From: Oscillospiraceae bacterium
Lineage (GTDB): Bacteria; Bacillota; Clostridia; Oscillospirales; Acutalibacteraceae
Reading direction: 5' to 3'
NCBI GenBank assembly: GCA_015065765.1
Contig: SVPP01000002.1
Coordinates: 72,696 to 136,695, forward strand
DNA length: 64,000 nucleotides
Shown piece after piece: positions 25,734 to 35,709 of the stretch. The notes below the pieces were generated by a model. The model was not told the origin of the DNA, made no database searches, and was given only the letters and a program-made list of their open reading frames with translations. The translations under genes were made by a program, and so were the position numbers. Numbering within the stretch: position 1 is the first letter of the stretch; the number at the start of each line of letters is the position of its first letter.

Positions 25734-26480
25734 ATGAAATTTCTCAGCTTTACCGACATGCACTATTCTGATATTGTGATGGATGGTGAAAGAAAACGTC
25801 CCATGTCCCTTGAAAAGGTGAAAAGAGCTTTGCAGGAACATGGAGAAGAATGCGATTTTGTTGTGAATTTCGGCGATACGGCAGACCTTTTTGAAGGATA
25901 TAAACCGCAGACTTCTTTGTGGAAAGAAACTGCCGATGTGCTGAAATCCTTCGGTAAAAAATACTATTGTCTTCTTGGAAACCATGATACATCAACTGAT
26001 AAAAAGACATGGTTGGAAATTATGGGAATGCCGTCAAGATATTATTCTTTTGATTGTGACGGCTATAAAATTCTTGTGCTTGACCCTAATCAGAATGATG
26101 AAAAAAATCCTTATCCTTCTGAAGAAATCAAATGGGCTTATTGCTATATTGACGATGAGCAGTTTGAGTGGATGAAAAAAGAAATTGAGCAAGCTAATAG
26201 TGACGTTATAATTTTCAGCCATGAGCTGTTTATCCTTGAAAACCGAGAAAATGATGACGACCATGTTATCAGAAACAGAGAAAAGCTCATTGACCTTATT
26301 GAAAAAAGCGGTAAGGTTAAGGCTGTGTTTTCAGGGCATTACCACTATGGTGACAGAGTCACTCATAACGGAATTGAATACATAACATTCCGCTCAATCT
26401 GCCTTGAAGACGACTATGCACATTACGTTGTAACAGTTGATAAAAACGGAATTGATGTTCAGGAATACGGAATTAAATAA
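25734..26480 (+). CDS. Calcineurin-like metallophosphoesterase, cytoplasmic
   Basis: 248 residues with all five metal-binding motifs of the family: SFTDMHYSD, VVNFGDTADLF, CLLGNHDTS, IIFSHELF and FSGHYHYGDR. No signal peptide. It starts 6 bp after the CinA-like gene and is the last gene before a terminator, so it belongs to the same operon. Substrates in this fold include nucleotides, cyclic nucleotides, phosphoproteins and lipids; none can be chosen here. Linkage to a CinA makes a nucleotide substrate attractive but unproven. Confidence 0.88.
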   Translation: MKFLSFTDMHYSDIVMDGERKRPMSLEKVKRALQEHGEECDFVVNFGDTADLFEGYKPQTSLWKETADVLKSFGKKYYCLLGNHDTSTDKKTWLEIMGMPSRYYSFDCDGYKILVLDPNQNDEKNPYPSEEIKWAYCYIDDEQFEWMKKEIEQANSDVIIFSHELFILENRENDDDHVIRNREKLIDLIEKSGKVKAVFSGHYHYGDRVTHNGIEYITFRSICLEDDYAHYVVTVDKNGIDVQEYGIK

Positions 26481-26492
26481 AATCAAAAAAAT

Positions 26493-26517
26493 ACCCACCA
26501 TCAATTTGATGGTGGGT
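26493..26517. terminator. Bidirectional terminator
   Basis: ACCCACCATCAA / TTGATGGTGGGT, 12-bp inverted repeat. The minus-strand side has the long U-rich run (complement of AAATAAAATCAAAAAAAT), so it mainly serves the NhaC-family gene. It also closes the plus-strand operon. Confidence 0.8.
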
Positions 26518-26537
26518 TTGCTTATTGCTGTCAGTGC

Positions 26538-28289
26538 TTATTTTGATTCAGCTTTCTTTGTGATTGCTTTCATTACAAAGAGGAATCCGATTGTAAGAGC
26601 TGCACCGATAGGAAGTGTAATCCATGCGTTCTGAACAAAGCCTGCGATAATATACATTACAAATGATATACCTGCAACGGAGATTGCATAGGGAATCTGT
26701 GTTGAAACGTGGTTAAGGTGGTTACACTGTGCACCTGCTGATGACATGATTGTTGTGTCAGAGATGGGTGAGCAGTGGTCGCCGCAAACTGCACCTGCAA
26801 GACATGCTGAAATGCCGATAATAAGGATTGTTGAATTTGCAGGGAAGATTGCTGTAACGATGGGGATAAGGATACCGAATGTACCCCATGATGTACCTGT
26901 TGCAAATGCAAGACCGCAAGCCACGAGGAAGATAACTGCAGGAAGGAATTTGTCAAGGCTTTCTGCAGAGTTTGCCATGAGATTTCCGACGAATTCTTTT
27001 GCACCAAGGAGACCTGTCATGTTCTTAAGAGCAGTTGCAAGAGTAAGGATTGTGATTGCGGGAACCATCGCGATGAAGCCCTGAGGAACACATTCCATTG
27101 CTTCTTTGAATGAAACAACTCTTCTGATGATAAGGTAAGCAACGATAACAATAAGAGCTACGATACCGCCCCAGGGAAGGCCTACTGTTGCGTCTGTGTT
27201 CGAGAAAGCATCGATGAAGTTTGAACCGTCAAGGATGCCACCGTTGTAAACAAGAGCGAAAATACAAATGCCGATAAGTACAACGATGGGAAGCACAAGG
27301 TCGATAACCTTGCCCTTGGGATTGGGAGCAGATTCTTCTTTCTGCTCCTCTTTACCTGATGTGAAAAGGTCACCGTTTACTACTGCGTTATATTCGTGCT
27401 GTTTCATGGGACCAAAGTCAAATTTCATGAGGATAATAGCGATGATGAACACAAATGTAAGAAGTGAATAGAAGTTAAAGGGGATTGCCTGAATAAAGAG
27501 CTTGAGGCCTTCTCCTTCTTCAGCATAGCCTGAAACTGCTGCTGCCCATGAAGAAATGGGAGCGATCATACAAACAGGAGCTGCTGTTGCGTCGATAAGG
27601 TATGCAAGCTTTGAGCGTGAAACTCTGTGGGTGTCTGTGATGGGGCGCATAACTGAGCCTACTGTGAGGCAGTTGAAGTAGTCATCGATGAAAATAAGAA
27701 CACCGAGAACGAATGTTGCAAACATTGCGCCTGTTCTTGATTTGATGTTCTTTTCTGCCCATCTTCCGAAAGCAGCAGAGCCACCGGCCTTGTTGACAAG
27801 GGCAACGATAATTCCAAGGATTACAAGGAAAAGGAAAATACCTGCTGTGTCAGAAACGGCGGAAATAAGACCGTTGCCAACAGCGTTGTCAACAACACCG
27901 AGAGGTTTGAAGTTTGCTGAGAGGAGCGCACCTGCAACAACACCGATAAAGAGCGATGAATAAACTTCTTTGGTGATAAGAGCAAGAGCGATAGCGATGA
28001 TGGGAGGAACAAGTGCCCAGAATGTTGCGTAGAAATTACTGTCTGCAGGAACTTCACCTGTGCCTTCACATGTAGCACAAAGGTTTTCGCCGCCGCAATC
28101 TGCACATTCTGCGTCTTTGCCGTAGCATGACATACATGCAAGGCTTCCTGCACAGTCAGGACATTCAACCATTACCGCTGTTTCTGCATTGGTAGTGCTT
28201 GTTGCTGTTGCAACAAAAGTCATTGTACCGAGCAGAACGAGTGATGCAATAACAATGGTTAAAATTCTTTTGGGAGTCATTTTCTTCAT
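26538..28289 (-). CDS. lysW: NhaC-family transporter, predicted lysine transporter (LysW type) with Cys-rich N-terminal extension
   Basis: 583 residues from ATG 28289 (AAAGGACGGG upstream). The Na+/H+ antiporter NhaC family is clear from TSWGTFGILIPIVTAIFP, CLAGAVCGDHCSPISDTTIMSS and the polytopic pattern. A lysine riboswitch precedes the gene. NhaC-superfamily genes under lysine-riboswitch control have been predicted to be lysine transporters (LysW), so lysine uptake is more likely than Na+/H+ exchange. An extra N-terminal segment is present: a hydrophobic helix (about 6-30), then eight cysteines in four CxxC pairs (43/46, 52/55, 62/65, 71/74; CPDC, CMSC, CADC, CATC), resembling a DnaJ-type zinc finger. 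With the preceding helix acting as signal anchor, this would lie outside the cytoplasm. Function of the extension unknown. Confidence 0.85.
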   Translation of the reverse strand: MKKMTPKRILTIVIASLVLLGTMTFVATATSTTNAETAVMVECPDCAGSLACMSCYGKDAECADCGGENLCATCEGTGEVPADSNFYATFWALVPPIIAIALALITKEVYSSLFIGVVAGALLSANFKPLGVVDNAVGNGLISAVSDTAGIFLFLVILGIIVALVNKAGGSAAFGRWAEKNIKSRTGAMFATFVLGVLIFIDDYFNCLTVGSVMRPITDTHRVSRSKLAYLIDATAAPVCMIAPISSWAAAVSGYAEEGEGLKLFIQAIPFNFYSLLTFVFIIAIILMKFDFGPMKQHEYNAVVNGDLFTSGKEEQKEESAPNPKGKVIDLVLPIVVLIGICIFALVYNGGILDGSNFIDAFSNTDATVGLPWGGIVALIVIVAYLIIRRVVSFKEAMECVPQGFIAMVPAITILTLATALKNMTGLLGAKEFVGNLMANSAESLDKFLPAVIFLVACGLAFATGTSWGTFGILIPIVTAIFPANSTILIIGISACLAGAVCGDHCSPISDTTIMSSAGAQCNHLNHVSTQIPYAISVAGISFVMYIIAGFVQNAWITLPIGAALTIGFLFVMKAITKKAESK

Positions 28290-28343
28290 TATTACCCGTC
28301 CTTTCATTATTTGGGTGGATTTTTGCCTGAATAAAATGAAAAA

Positions 28344-28366
28344 CAGACAGACCGTGCGTCTGTCTG
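28344..28366 (-). terminator. Riboswitch-controlled transcription terminator before lysW
   Basis: On the minus strand, CAGACAGAC-GCACG-GTCTGTCTG (perfect 9-bp stem) is followed by TTTTTC. It lies between the lysine aptamer and the gene and is the expected OFF structure of the riboswitch. Confidence 0.88.
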
Positions 28367-28411
28367 CTTCTCATAAAATCCCCCATACCAAACCGGAAAA
28401 TTGTTACATAA

Positions 28412-28590
28412 AAAACAAGACAGCGCTCCATGGCAGGAAAGCCATGACAGTACATTACATATTCTGCAATGTCCCGGCACCGTGCATCAAGGCAATTATC
28501 ACGGAACCTCGGCGGTAATTCTCACGAAACAAGGCAATTTGCCCATGAACCATATTTCGCAGTAATGACCGCGCCTCGATCAATTGTTTT
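28412..28590 (-). promoter_or_regulatory. Lysine riboswitch (L-box)
   Basis: Read on the minus strand, conserved lysine-aptamer blocks appear in order: GATCGAGGCGCGGTCATTAC, GAGAATTACCGCCGAGG, GTGCCGGGACATTGC, ACTGTCATGGC and GCCATGGAGCGCTGTC. The P1 stem closes as AAAACAA (28590-28584) with TTGTTTT (28418-28412). A terminator follows about 45 nt downstream. Bound lysine should stabilise P1 and allow termination, switching off the NhaC-family transporter when lysine is plentiful. Confidence 0.93.
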
Positions 28591-28598
28591 ACATTCCG

Positions 28599-28627
28599 AT
28601 TATATAATATATTCGACAACTTGTCAA
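28599..28627 (-). promoter_or_regulatory. Consensus promoter of the lysine riboswitch transcript
   Basis: TTGACA (28627-28622), 17-bp spacer, TATAAT (28604-28599), predicted start about 28592, directly at the aptamer P1 stem. The -35 overlaps an 11-bp inverted repeat GACAA-C-TTGTC (28615-28625). A separate TTGACA (28676-28681) on the plus strand begins the divergent promoter for the secreted phosphatase. Confidence 0.9.
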
Positions 28628-28675
28628 ATTTTTTTACGAAATTATTCATAAAATGTTCTTATTTTCGTTAATTTG

Positions 28676-28704
28676 TTGACATTTTTATTGTTAAAGTATT
28701 AATA
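28676..28704 (+). promoter_or_regulatory. Promoter of the secreted phosphatase gene
   Basis: TTGACA (28676-28681), 17-bp spacer, TTAATA (28699-28704), then AAAAGGAGG and ATG 28727. The -10 is only moderate. Confidence 0.55.
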
Positions 28705-28726
28705 TAAAGGAAAAGGAGGTTTTTCT

Positions 28727-30055
28727 ATGAAAAAATCAGTTAAAATATCAGCGCTTGTACTTGCCGTAGCAATGCTGTTCAGCGTGACGGCTTTTGCAGA
28801 ATCAGGCTATGCACACACAGATAAAGATCTGCTGGCATTCGCGCCTAAGTGGGAAATAATTCAGGCAGATGATACTGTGATTTCTCTTGTTCCCGGCAAA
28901 TGTCAGGGAGAAATTAATTTTGCGTGGCTGTCCCGAACTGAAGGAGAGCAGTTCATGCTTTCAGAAAATAAAGATATGTCAGACGCGAAAAGTCTTCAGG
29001 TTGTTCAGATGTCTGCAATCAACGGTCTGATTTCAAACAACGTTACAGCGACAGACCTTGAAGAAGGTAAAACATATTATTATTCATATACTGAAAACGG
29101 AATTTTCTCAGAGGCTGAAAAAATAACAATTCAGCCCGATGAAAATTTTACAGCACTTTATATTTCTGATGCACAGATCGGTCGTTCAGGTGACGAAGAG
29201 CTCAAAGAGGTGCTTGTCAGAGATACTTGCGGATGGAATTTCACGGTGGATAAAATGATGGCGAAATATCCTGATGCGGCATTTGTAATTTCAGGAGGTG
29301 ATCAGTTCCAGTCACCGGACAGCCTTGTTCAGATGAAGGCATATCTGTCACCTGAAGAGCTTCGCTCGCTTCCTGTTGCAAATACTATCGGTAATCACGA
29401 TGATGATTCAACACTTTACGGCGATATTTTCAACAATCCCAACGAGGTTTTTGAACTGTTCAAATCTGAAGCGGGAACAGGATATTTCTACACTTATGGT
29501 GATTCACTTTTCATTAATATCAACACTGAAAATACATCTCTGACAGACTCAGAAAGAGTTATCAGAAAAGCCGTTAAAGCTCATCCTGATAAAAAATGGA
29601 GAGTTGTGACGATGCACCGCAACCCGTACTCTGCATCACTTTCCGATAATGATTTTTCAGACATCAGACTCCTTTTCTCATCACTTTATGACTGCTATGA
29701 TATAGATCTTGTACTTGCAGGTCATGACCATCTGTATTCACGCACAAAGGTGATGTACGGCGGTAAAGAGGCAGAAGAGGGTACAGTTTATCTGCAGACA
29801 TCTTCGGCTTCCGGCAGTAACTATGATCCGCTTCCTGAAGAGACAGCATCATTTATTGTTTCTGCTTTTGATACAAGAGTGCCAACATATACCGCTCTTA
29901 CATTCGGTACAGATACAATTGAAATTTCAACCTACAGAACAGATACGGACGAAATTATAGATTCTTTTGACGTTGAAGATAATGTTGCAGATTCAAAAGC
30001 AAATTGTTTTACTGTGATCTTCTCGATTTTCAGAACGCTGTTTTCTATGATATAA
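28727..30055 (+). CDS. Secreted purple-acid-phosphatase-like metallophosphoesterase
   Basis: 442 residues with a signal peptide (about 1-25, cleaved after SVTAFA). A fibronectin-like N-terminal domain (about 35-140, EEGKTYYYSYTENG) precedes the phosphatase domain with LYISDAQIGRSG, ISGGDQFQS, IGNHDDDS, VVTMHRNPYS and LVLAGHDHLYSR. These match the metal-binding motifs of purple acid phosphatases, with Gln replacing the usual His of the first motif. It would release phosphate outside the cell. The protein ends in a hydrophobic/amphipathic stretch (CFTVIFSIFRTLFSMI) that could hold it at the membrane. Stand-alone gene, divergent from lysW. Confidence 0.87.
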   Translation: MKKSVKISALVLAVAMLFSVTAFAESGYAHTDKDLLAFAPKWEIIQADDTVISLVPGKCQGEINFAWLSRTEGEQFMLSENKDMSDAKSLQVVQMSAINGLISNNVTATDLEEGKTYYYSYTENGIFSEAEKITIQPDENFTALYISDAQIGRSGDEELKEVLVRDTCGWNFTVDKMMAKYPDAAFVISGGDQFQSPDSLVQMKAYLSPEELRSLPVANTIGNHDDDSTLYGDIFNNPNEVFELFKSEAGTGYFYTYGDSLFININTENTSLTDSERVIRKAVKAHPDKKWRVVTMHRNPYSASLSDNDFSDIRLLFSSLYDCYDIDLVLAGHDHLYSRTKVMYGGKEAEEGTVYLQTSSASGSNYDPLPEETASFIVSAFDTRVPTYTALTFGTDTIEISTYRTDTDEIIDSFDVEDNVADSKANCFTVIFSIFRTLFSMI

Positions 30056-30063
30056 ACAAAAAA

Positions 30064-30088
30064 ATCCTCTCGGAAAAACCGAGAGGAT
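30064..30088. terminator. Bidirectional terminator between phosphatase and groEL
   Basis: ATCCTCTCGG-AAAAA-CCGAGAGGAT with AATTTTTATTTT on the plus side and a run of A (U on the minus strand) on the other. Confidence 0.87.
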
Positions 30089-30108
30089 AATTTTTATTTT
30101 ATTAACTA

Positions 30109-31761
<1,653 letters not shown>

Positions 31762-31764
31762 CTA

Positions 31765-32049
31765 TTATTCTACAATTGCAAGAATGTCGCTCTGACGAAC
31801 GATTGTGTACTCTTCTTTGTTAAGTTTAACTTCTGTTCCTGCGTACTTACTTGTGATAACTTTGTCGCCGACTTTAACTGTCATAACAACTTCGTTACCG
31901 TCAACCATTCCGCCGGGACCTACAGCTACAACCTCTGCAACCTGAGGTTTCTCCTGTGAAGCAGAAGCAAGAATGATTCCGCTGTTTGTTGTTTCTTCCA
32001 TCTCGACAAGCTTTACAACAACCTTGTCTGAAAGGGGTCTGAGTGTCAT
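31765..32049 (-). CDS. groES: Co-chaperonin GroES (10 kDa)
   Basis: 94 residues: MTLRPLSDKVVVKLVEMEETTNSG (in parts), the mobile loop SGIILASASQEKPQVAEVVAVG and the end YTIVRQSDILAIVE. Caps the GroEL ring. Ribosome site AGGAGGT. Expression should be held down by HrcA through the CIRCE element 45 bp upstream of the start; no hrcA gene is in this window. Confidence 0.97.
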   Translation of the reverse strand: MTLRPLSDKVVVKLVEMEETTNSGIILASASQEKPQVAEVVAVGPGGMVDGNEVVMTVKVGDKVITSKYAGTEVKLNKEEYTIVRQSDILAIVE

Positions 32050-32094
32050 AATAAATTACCTCCTATAAGTAATGAAAATAAAACAAATTGATTT

Positions 32095-32121
32095 TTAGCA
32101 CTCGGGAACTCTGAGTGCTAA
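32095..32121 (-). promoter_or_regulatory. CIRCE operator (HrcA binding site)
   Basis: Perfect TTAGCACTC-N9-GAGTGCTAA inverted repeat, the HrcA operator, between the groESL promoter and groES. Confidence 0.97.
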
Positions 32122-32126
32122 AATAT

Positions 32127-32154
32127 ATTGTAAACTATTTTCCAGAAATTGCAA
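32127..32154 (-). promoter_or_regulatory. Promoter of groESL
   Basis: TTGCAA (32154-32149), 16-bp spacer, TACAAT (32132-32127) on the minus strand, with CIRCE immediately downstream. Confidence 0.7.
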
Positions 32155-32218
32155 GTGAAAAATCAAATGTTTACAAATATGTAATAAACTTTTCCATAAA
32201 TTAACACTATGTTTTCCA

Positions 32219-32247
32219 TTGACATGATATAATGGTGCATATATAAT
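32219..32247 (+). promoter_or_regulatory. Promoter of the GH25-dockerin gene
   Basis: TTGACA (32219-32224), 17-bp spacer, TATAAT (32242-32247). A second TATAAT-like element (TGATATAAT, 32225-32233) lies in the spacer. Confidence 0.85.
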
Positions 32248-32279
32248 AGATATACAGCAAATTCTGTGAGGTAATACAC

Positions 32280-33692
32280 ATGAAATACAAAAAATTTTTA
32301 TCATTGATTATGTCTCTGATATTAATGCTTTCGGCTTTCGGAATAACAGAAGGCTTCGCATCAGGCGCAGGTGACGGTAACGGCATATTAGCGTATGGTA
32401 TTGATGTTTCATCATGGCAGGGAAAAATCGATTGGCAGAAGGTAAAAAATGACGGCAAAACCTTTGCAATATTAAGAATTGGCACAGGCAAGGGAAAAGA
32501 TACATATTTTGAAGAAAATTATAAAAATGCCAAACAAGCAGGAATTAATATAGGTTGTTATTTTTATACTTACGCTACTACAGTGAAAGAAGCAGAAAAG
32601 GATGCCGAAACTGTTCTTTCCTGGCTTGACGGAAAACAGCTTGAATATCCTGTTTACTATGATATGGAAAATTCCGCACAATTGGGGAGTGGAATCACAA
32701 CCGCAATGAGAACAGAAATGTGTCTCACCTTTCTCGACAAAATGTCAGAAAACGGATGGTATGCAGGAACTTATGCCAATGGAAACTGGTTTTCAAATTA
32801 CCTTGATAAAGGAAAATTAGGGGGAAAATACGAACTGTGGCTTGCATCCTGGATGGATTCAGGGCTGCCGTCAAGAGATTACAGTTTAGAGTATGGCATG
32901 TGGCAATACACAGATTCGGGGAAGGTTAATGGAATTTCCACGTTAGTCGACCTTGATGTTGCATATAAGGATTATCCTACGATAATGAAAAATGGCGGAT
33001 TCAACGGATATAATGCAGTTTTTGAGGATGTGGATGAAGAGTGGATAATCTCCTCTTCAAACGGTGTGAATGTGAGAACAGGCGCAGGCACATCCTTTGA
33101 AAAGTCAGGATTTCTGCCATATGGCGAGAGAATACATATTACAGCAAAAATGACAGGTAACGGTTACACATGGGGAAAAATTGACGAAAACAAGTGGTGT
33201 GTTCTTGATTTTGCAGAACAGACACAGTCTCAGCTTTTACCTGCAGATGAAACTCTGGTTCTGGAAAATAATCTGATTACAGGAATTGAAAGCGGTATAA
33301 AAGTAACAGAAGAAATGTTTTCAGTATCAGGCTCTGCTCATGTGGAAATAAAGGAAACTGAAAATGGTTTCGGTACGGGAACAGAGGTAAAACTTGTTCT
33401 GGGAGACACTGTAATCAATACATATTATGTTGTAATTCAGGGAGATATTAATGGCGACGCATATGTTGATGCTTTTGATGTGTCCGTAAGTGTTGCACTG
33501 ACAAATTTTGAAACAGAATTTGAAAAAGTTTCACCTGAGTTTGCTTCAGCCGATATGAACAAAGACGGCGTATGCGATGTTTTTGACAGTGAAATTTTAA
33601 AACTTAAAGTAAATATGGAAGAAGAAATAAAAGAAGAGGATGTATCAGACGATACATCCTCTTTAACTTTTCTGAAAATCAGTTGCCCTTGA
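32280..33692 (+). CDS. Secreted GH25 lysozyme with SH3-like and dockerin domains
   Basis: 470 residues. Signal peptide about 1-28. The GH25 muramidase domain (about 36-235) has [23 protein letters not shown] and the catalytic Asp/Glu residues of the family. A bacterial SH3-like domain follows (about 253-312; [18 protein letters not shown]). Next is a short beta module (about 320-386), then a type I dockerin (388-444) with two calcium loops, [13 protein letters not shown] and [13 protein letters not shown]. The enzyme should cut peptidoglycan between MurNAc and GlcNAc outside the cell, and the dockerin would fix it to a cohesin. The last roughly 20 residues are encoded by a 13-bp terminator-like inverted repeat and run 14 bp into the end of mgsA on the other strand. 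Confidence 0.9.
   Translation: MKYKKFLSLIMSLILMLSAFGITEGFASGAGDGNGILAYGIDVSSWQGKIDWQKVKNDGKTFAILRIGTGKGKDTYFEENYKNAKQAGINIGCYFYTYATTVKEAEKDAETVLSWLDGKQLEYPVYYDMENSAQLGSGITTAMRTEMCLTFLDKMSENGWYAGTYANGNWFSNYLDKGKLGGKYELWLASWMDSGLPSRDYSLEYGMWQYTDSGKVNGISTLVDLDVAYKDYPTIMKNGGFNGYNAVFEDVDEEWIISSSNGVNVRTGAGTSFEKSGFLPYGERIHITAKMTGNGYTWGKIDENKWCVLDFAEQTQSQLLPADETLVLENNLITGIESGIKVTEEMFSVSGSAHVEIKETENGFGTGTEVKLVLGDTVINTYYVVIQGDINGDAYVDAFDVSVSVALTNFETEFEKVSPEFASADMNKDGVCDVFDSEILKLKVNMEEEIKEEDVSDDTSSLTFLKISCP
33634..33663. terminator. Terminator-like hairpin inside the 3' end of the GH25 gene
   Basis: AAGAGGATGTATC-AGAC-GATACATCCTCTT, a perfect 13-bp stem followed on the plus strand by TAACTTTTC. It lies within translated sequence of the lysozyme and just downstream of mgsA on the minus strand, so it probably terminates both convergent genes. 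Confidence 0.7.
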
Positions 33693-34080
33693 CGATGTCA
33701 CGCCAGTCAAGGTCGCCTCTTTCAAGGCTGTGAATAAGAGCCTCTGCAGTTGCGATATTTGTAGCAACGGGAATGTTGTGAACGTCGCAAAGTCTCAGAA
33801 GATTCTCTTCATTGGGCTCTGAGGGTTTTCTGCTGAGCGGATCACGGAACATGAGAAGAAGGTCAATCTCGTTATATCCGATTCTTGCGGCAATCTGCTG
33901 GTCGCCACCCTGAGCACCGCTGAGGAAGCGCACAACATTAAGCCCTGTAGCTTCAGTAATCAGTTTTCCTGTGATTCCTGTCGCACAAAGGTTATGCTTG
34001 CTGAGAATTCCGCAGTAAGCAATACAAAACTGTGTCATGAGTTCTTTTTTTGCATCGTGGGCAATAAGAGCAATGTTCAT
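33679..34080 (-). CDS. mgsA: Methylglyoxal synthase
   Basis: 133 residues from ATG 34080 (AAAGGAG upstream); the ATG at 34098 overlaps that site. Family motifs: [15 protein letters not shown] at the start, the phosphate-binding [13 protein letters not shown] and [15 protein letters not shown] with the catalytic Asp, then [13 protein letters not shown]. It converts dihydroxyacetone phosphate to methylglyoxal, a bypass of lower glycolysis when phosphate is short. It comes last after the hydrolase gene cluster on the minus strand, separated from it by 101 bp. Confidence 0.96.
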   Translation of the reverse strand: MNIALIAHDAKKELMTQFCIAYCGILSKHNLCATGITGKLITEATGLNVVRFLSGAQGGDQQIAARIGYNEIDLLLMFRDPLSRKPSEPNEENLLRLCDVHNIPVATNIATAEALIHSLERGDLDWRDIVKGN

Positions 34081-34181
34081 TAAGTATACTCCTTTCATTT
34101 TGCTGATAGTGGACCGAGAAGTACATTATTAGTTTCATTATAATACAGTTTTTTACAAATTTCAATAGGAAATTTGAATTT

Positions 34182-35687
34182 TTATGCAGCCATATTAATA
34201 ATGGCTTTTATAAGTCTGATAAAGTTGTTTGAATCTGATGCGGGAATTTCTTCCGTAACAGGAATGAGCTTTTCGCCGTTTACAAAACACATGAACTGAG
34301 GGTGTGCCGGATCATCAAAAACAGTTGCCTGTCCGTCATAAAGAATTGCCCACGATGCAAGGTCAAGATAAGCATCGGGGAACTCAGCATGGTTGATTCC
34401 TCTTACAAACCATGTGTAATCGGGGAAAAGACAAGTTGAAGCATCAACAAGCTTGTCTTTTGAATAGTATTTCGCATTTTGAGAAGAAAAATCAAGTGTA
34501 AGAGTTTTTCCTGCGTCAGCAGTTGTTGCACCAAAGCTTGTGTATTTTGTTTCAACAAGCATGTCACCGATTGTCACGCTGTTTTTATAAACAGGAATGG
34601 GAGCTATACCGTATTGGGAGAAAATCATAATTTCAATGCCGGCTTTATTTGCATCTGTCAGCAACTCTGAAAGCTTGTTCTGGACATTATAGTGGTAATC
34701 ATCAATTCTGTCAATGAGTGCGGCATATTTTTTATCCTCGCCGAACATTGCTTTCTTTGCGCTTTCATAGTATGAGTCAGGTACAAAGGTCCACAATGCG
34801 GGCATTGTTGCAAACATATCAACAAGTGCCTTCTCATAAACGGAAGGAAGCATTTTTTCTATAAGAGCTTTTTCAAGAAGGTTGCAGACTGCATCAAGAA
34901 GTCCGATATCATCAAGAACACCTACAAGTGCGGAAACAAGTTCACCGTTTTCTGTTCCGGCCATGAGAGTTGAGATGAAAGCGAGGATTTCGCTGCCTTT
35001 ATCTGCAACTGAAATATCTTTTGTAAAAAGCTGACCGACAAGATTAATGCCGTTGAATGCTGCAGACATACAGCAGATTTTTTCAACAGACGTATTACCA
35101 TATTTGTAGAGGTATGCTGCCATAACGCAGTTGCCCTCACTGTGAGCACGGATTACAACCTTGTCGTGACCTGTTACAGCCTTCACCTCTTCGATATATG
35201 TGTTAAGCTCGTCCGCGATGTCCATCGGGTCAAGTCGCCAGTCATACTCAAAATCGTACTCGGCATCCTTTCTGTCATCAGAGTCTATTTCAAGCTTGAA
35301 ATTTTTATGTTTATCAATATCTGTGGAATCACACTGCTCCGGAACGATTTCAGTAAGTGATTCGCCGCTGTAAGTACATGCAAGGTCGCCGAGAATTCCA
35401 TCAAGAATAACTGCGGCCTGCTTGCTGAAAACCTCCGCATTTCCCGAGAAAAGGGAAATGACAGCAAGAACAATGTTTCCGGCAAGGGGAGCAAGTTTAT
35501 CTGCATCAAAGGCAAATGCATTTGTTTCTGTGCCGTCTTCTTCGATTACATAAAGTCCACCGCCGAAGCCTCTGACATAAACTACGGGAGCAGTGCCGCA
35601 TGTACAACCCTGAGAATCCGCCATAACGCTTACGGGAATTCCCGCTGCGATTACAAGTGCAAGAATAAAACTTAATACCTTTTTCAT
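34182..35687 (-). CDS. Secreted alpha/beta-hydrolase (lipase/acyltransferase-like), paralogue of 39623 gene
   Basis: 501 residues with a signal peptide (about 1-23). The LCAT/lipase-like plan is suggested by YVRGFGGGLYV, YDFEYDWRLDP and the nucleophile elbow VVIRAHSEGNCVMAAYLYKYG, in which A-H-S-E-G replaces the usual GxSxG. A conserved late block, DASTCLFPDYTWFVRGINHAEFPD, corresponds to a similar block in the hydrolase at 39623-41521 and may contain the catalytic His. Esterase or lipase activity outside the cell is inferred. AAAGG is better spaced for the ATG at 35687 than for 35693. It lies 16 bp after the flavin-protein gene, so probably in the same transcript. Confidence 0.7.
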   Translation of the reverse strand: MKKVLSFILALVIAAGIPVSVMADSQGCTCGTAPVVYVRGFGGGLYVIEEDGTETNAFAFDADKLAPLAGNIVLAVISLFSGNAEVFSKQAAVILDGILGDLACTYSGESLTEIVPEQCDSTDIDKHKNFKLEIDSDDRKDAEYDFEYDWRLDPMDIADELNTYIEEVKAVTGHDKVVIRAHSEGNCVMAAYLYKYGNTSVEKICCMSAAFNGINLVGQLFTKDISVADKGSEILAFISTLMAGTENGELVSALVGVLDDIGLLDAVCNLLEKALIEKMLPSVYEKALVDMFATMPALWTFVPDSYYESAKKAMFGEDKKYAALIDRIDDYHYNVQNKLSELLTDANKAGIEIMIFSQYGIAPIPVYKNSVTIGDMLVETKYTSFGATTADAGKTLTLDFSSQNAKYYSKDKLVDASTCLFPDYTWFVRGINHAEFPDAYLDLASWAILYDGQATVFDDPAHPQFMCFVNGEKLIPVTEEIPASDSNNFIRLIKAIINMAA

Positions 35688-35709
35688 TTTCATCAGCCTT
35701 TCTTTTAGC

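Noticed and set aside
28165-28518. Two opposing small frames across the lysW leader
   Set aside because: They cover the lysine riboswitch aptamer and terminator, which explain the conservation of this stretch as RNA.
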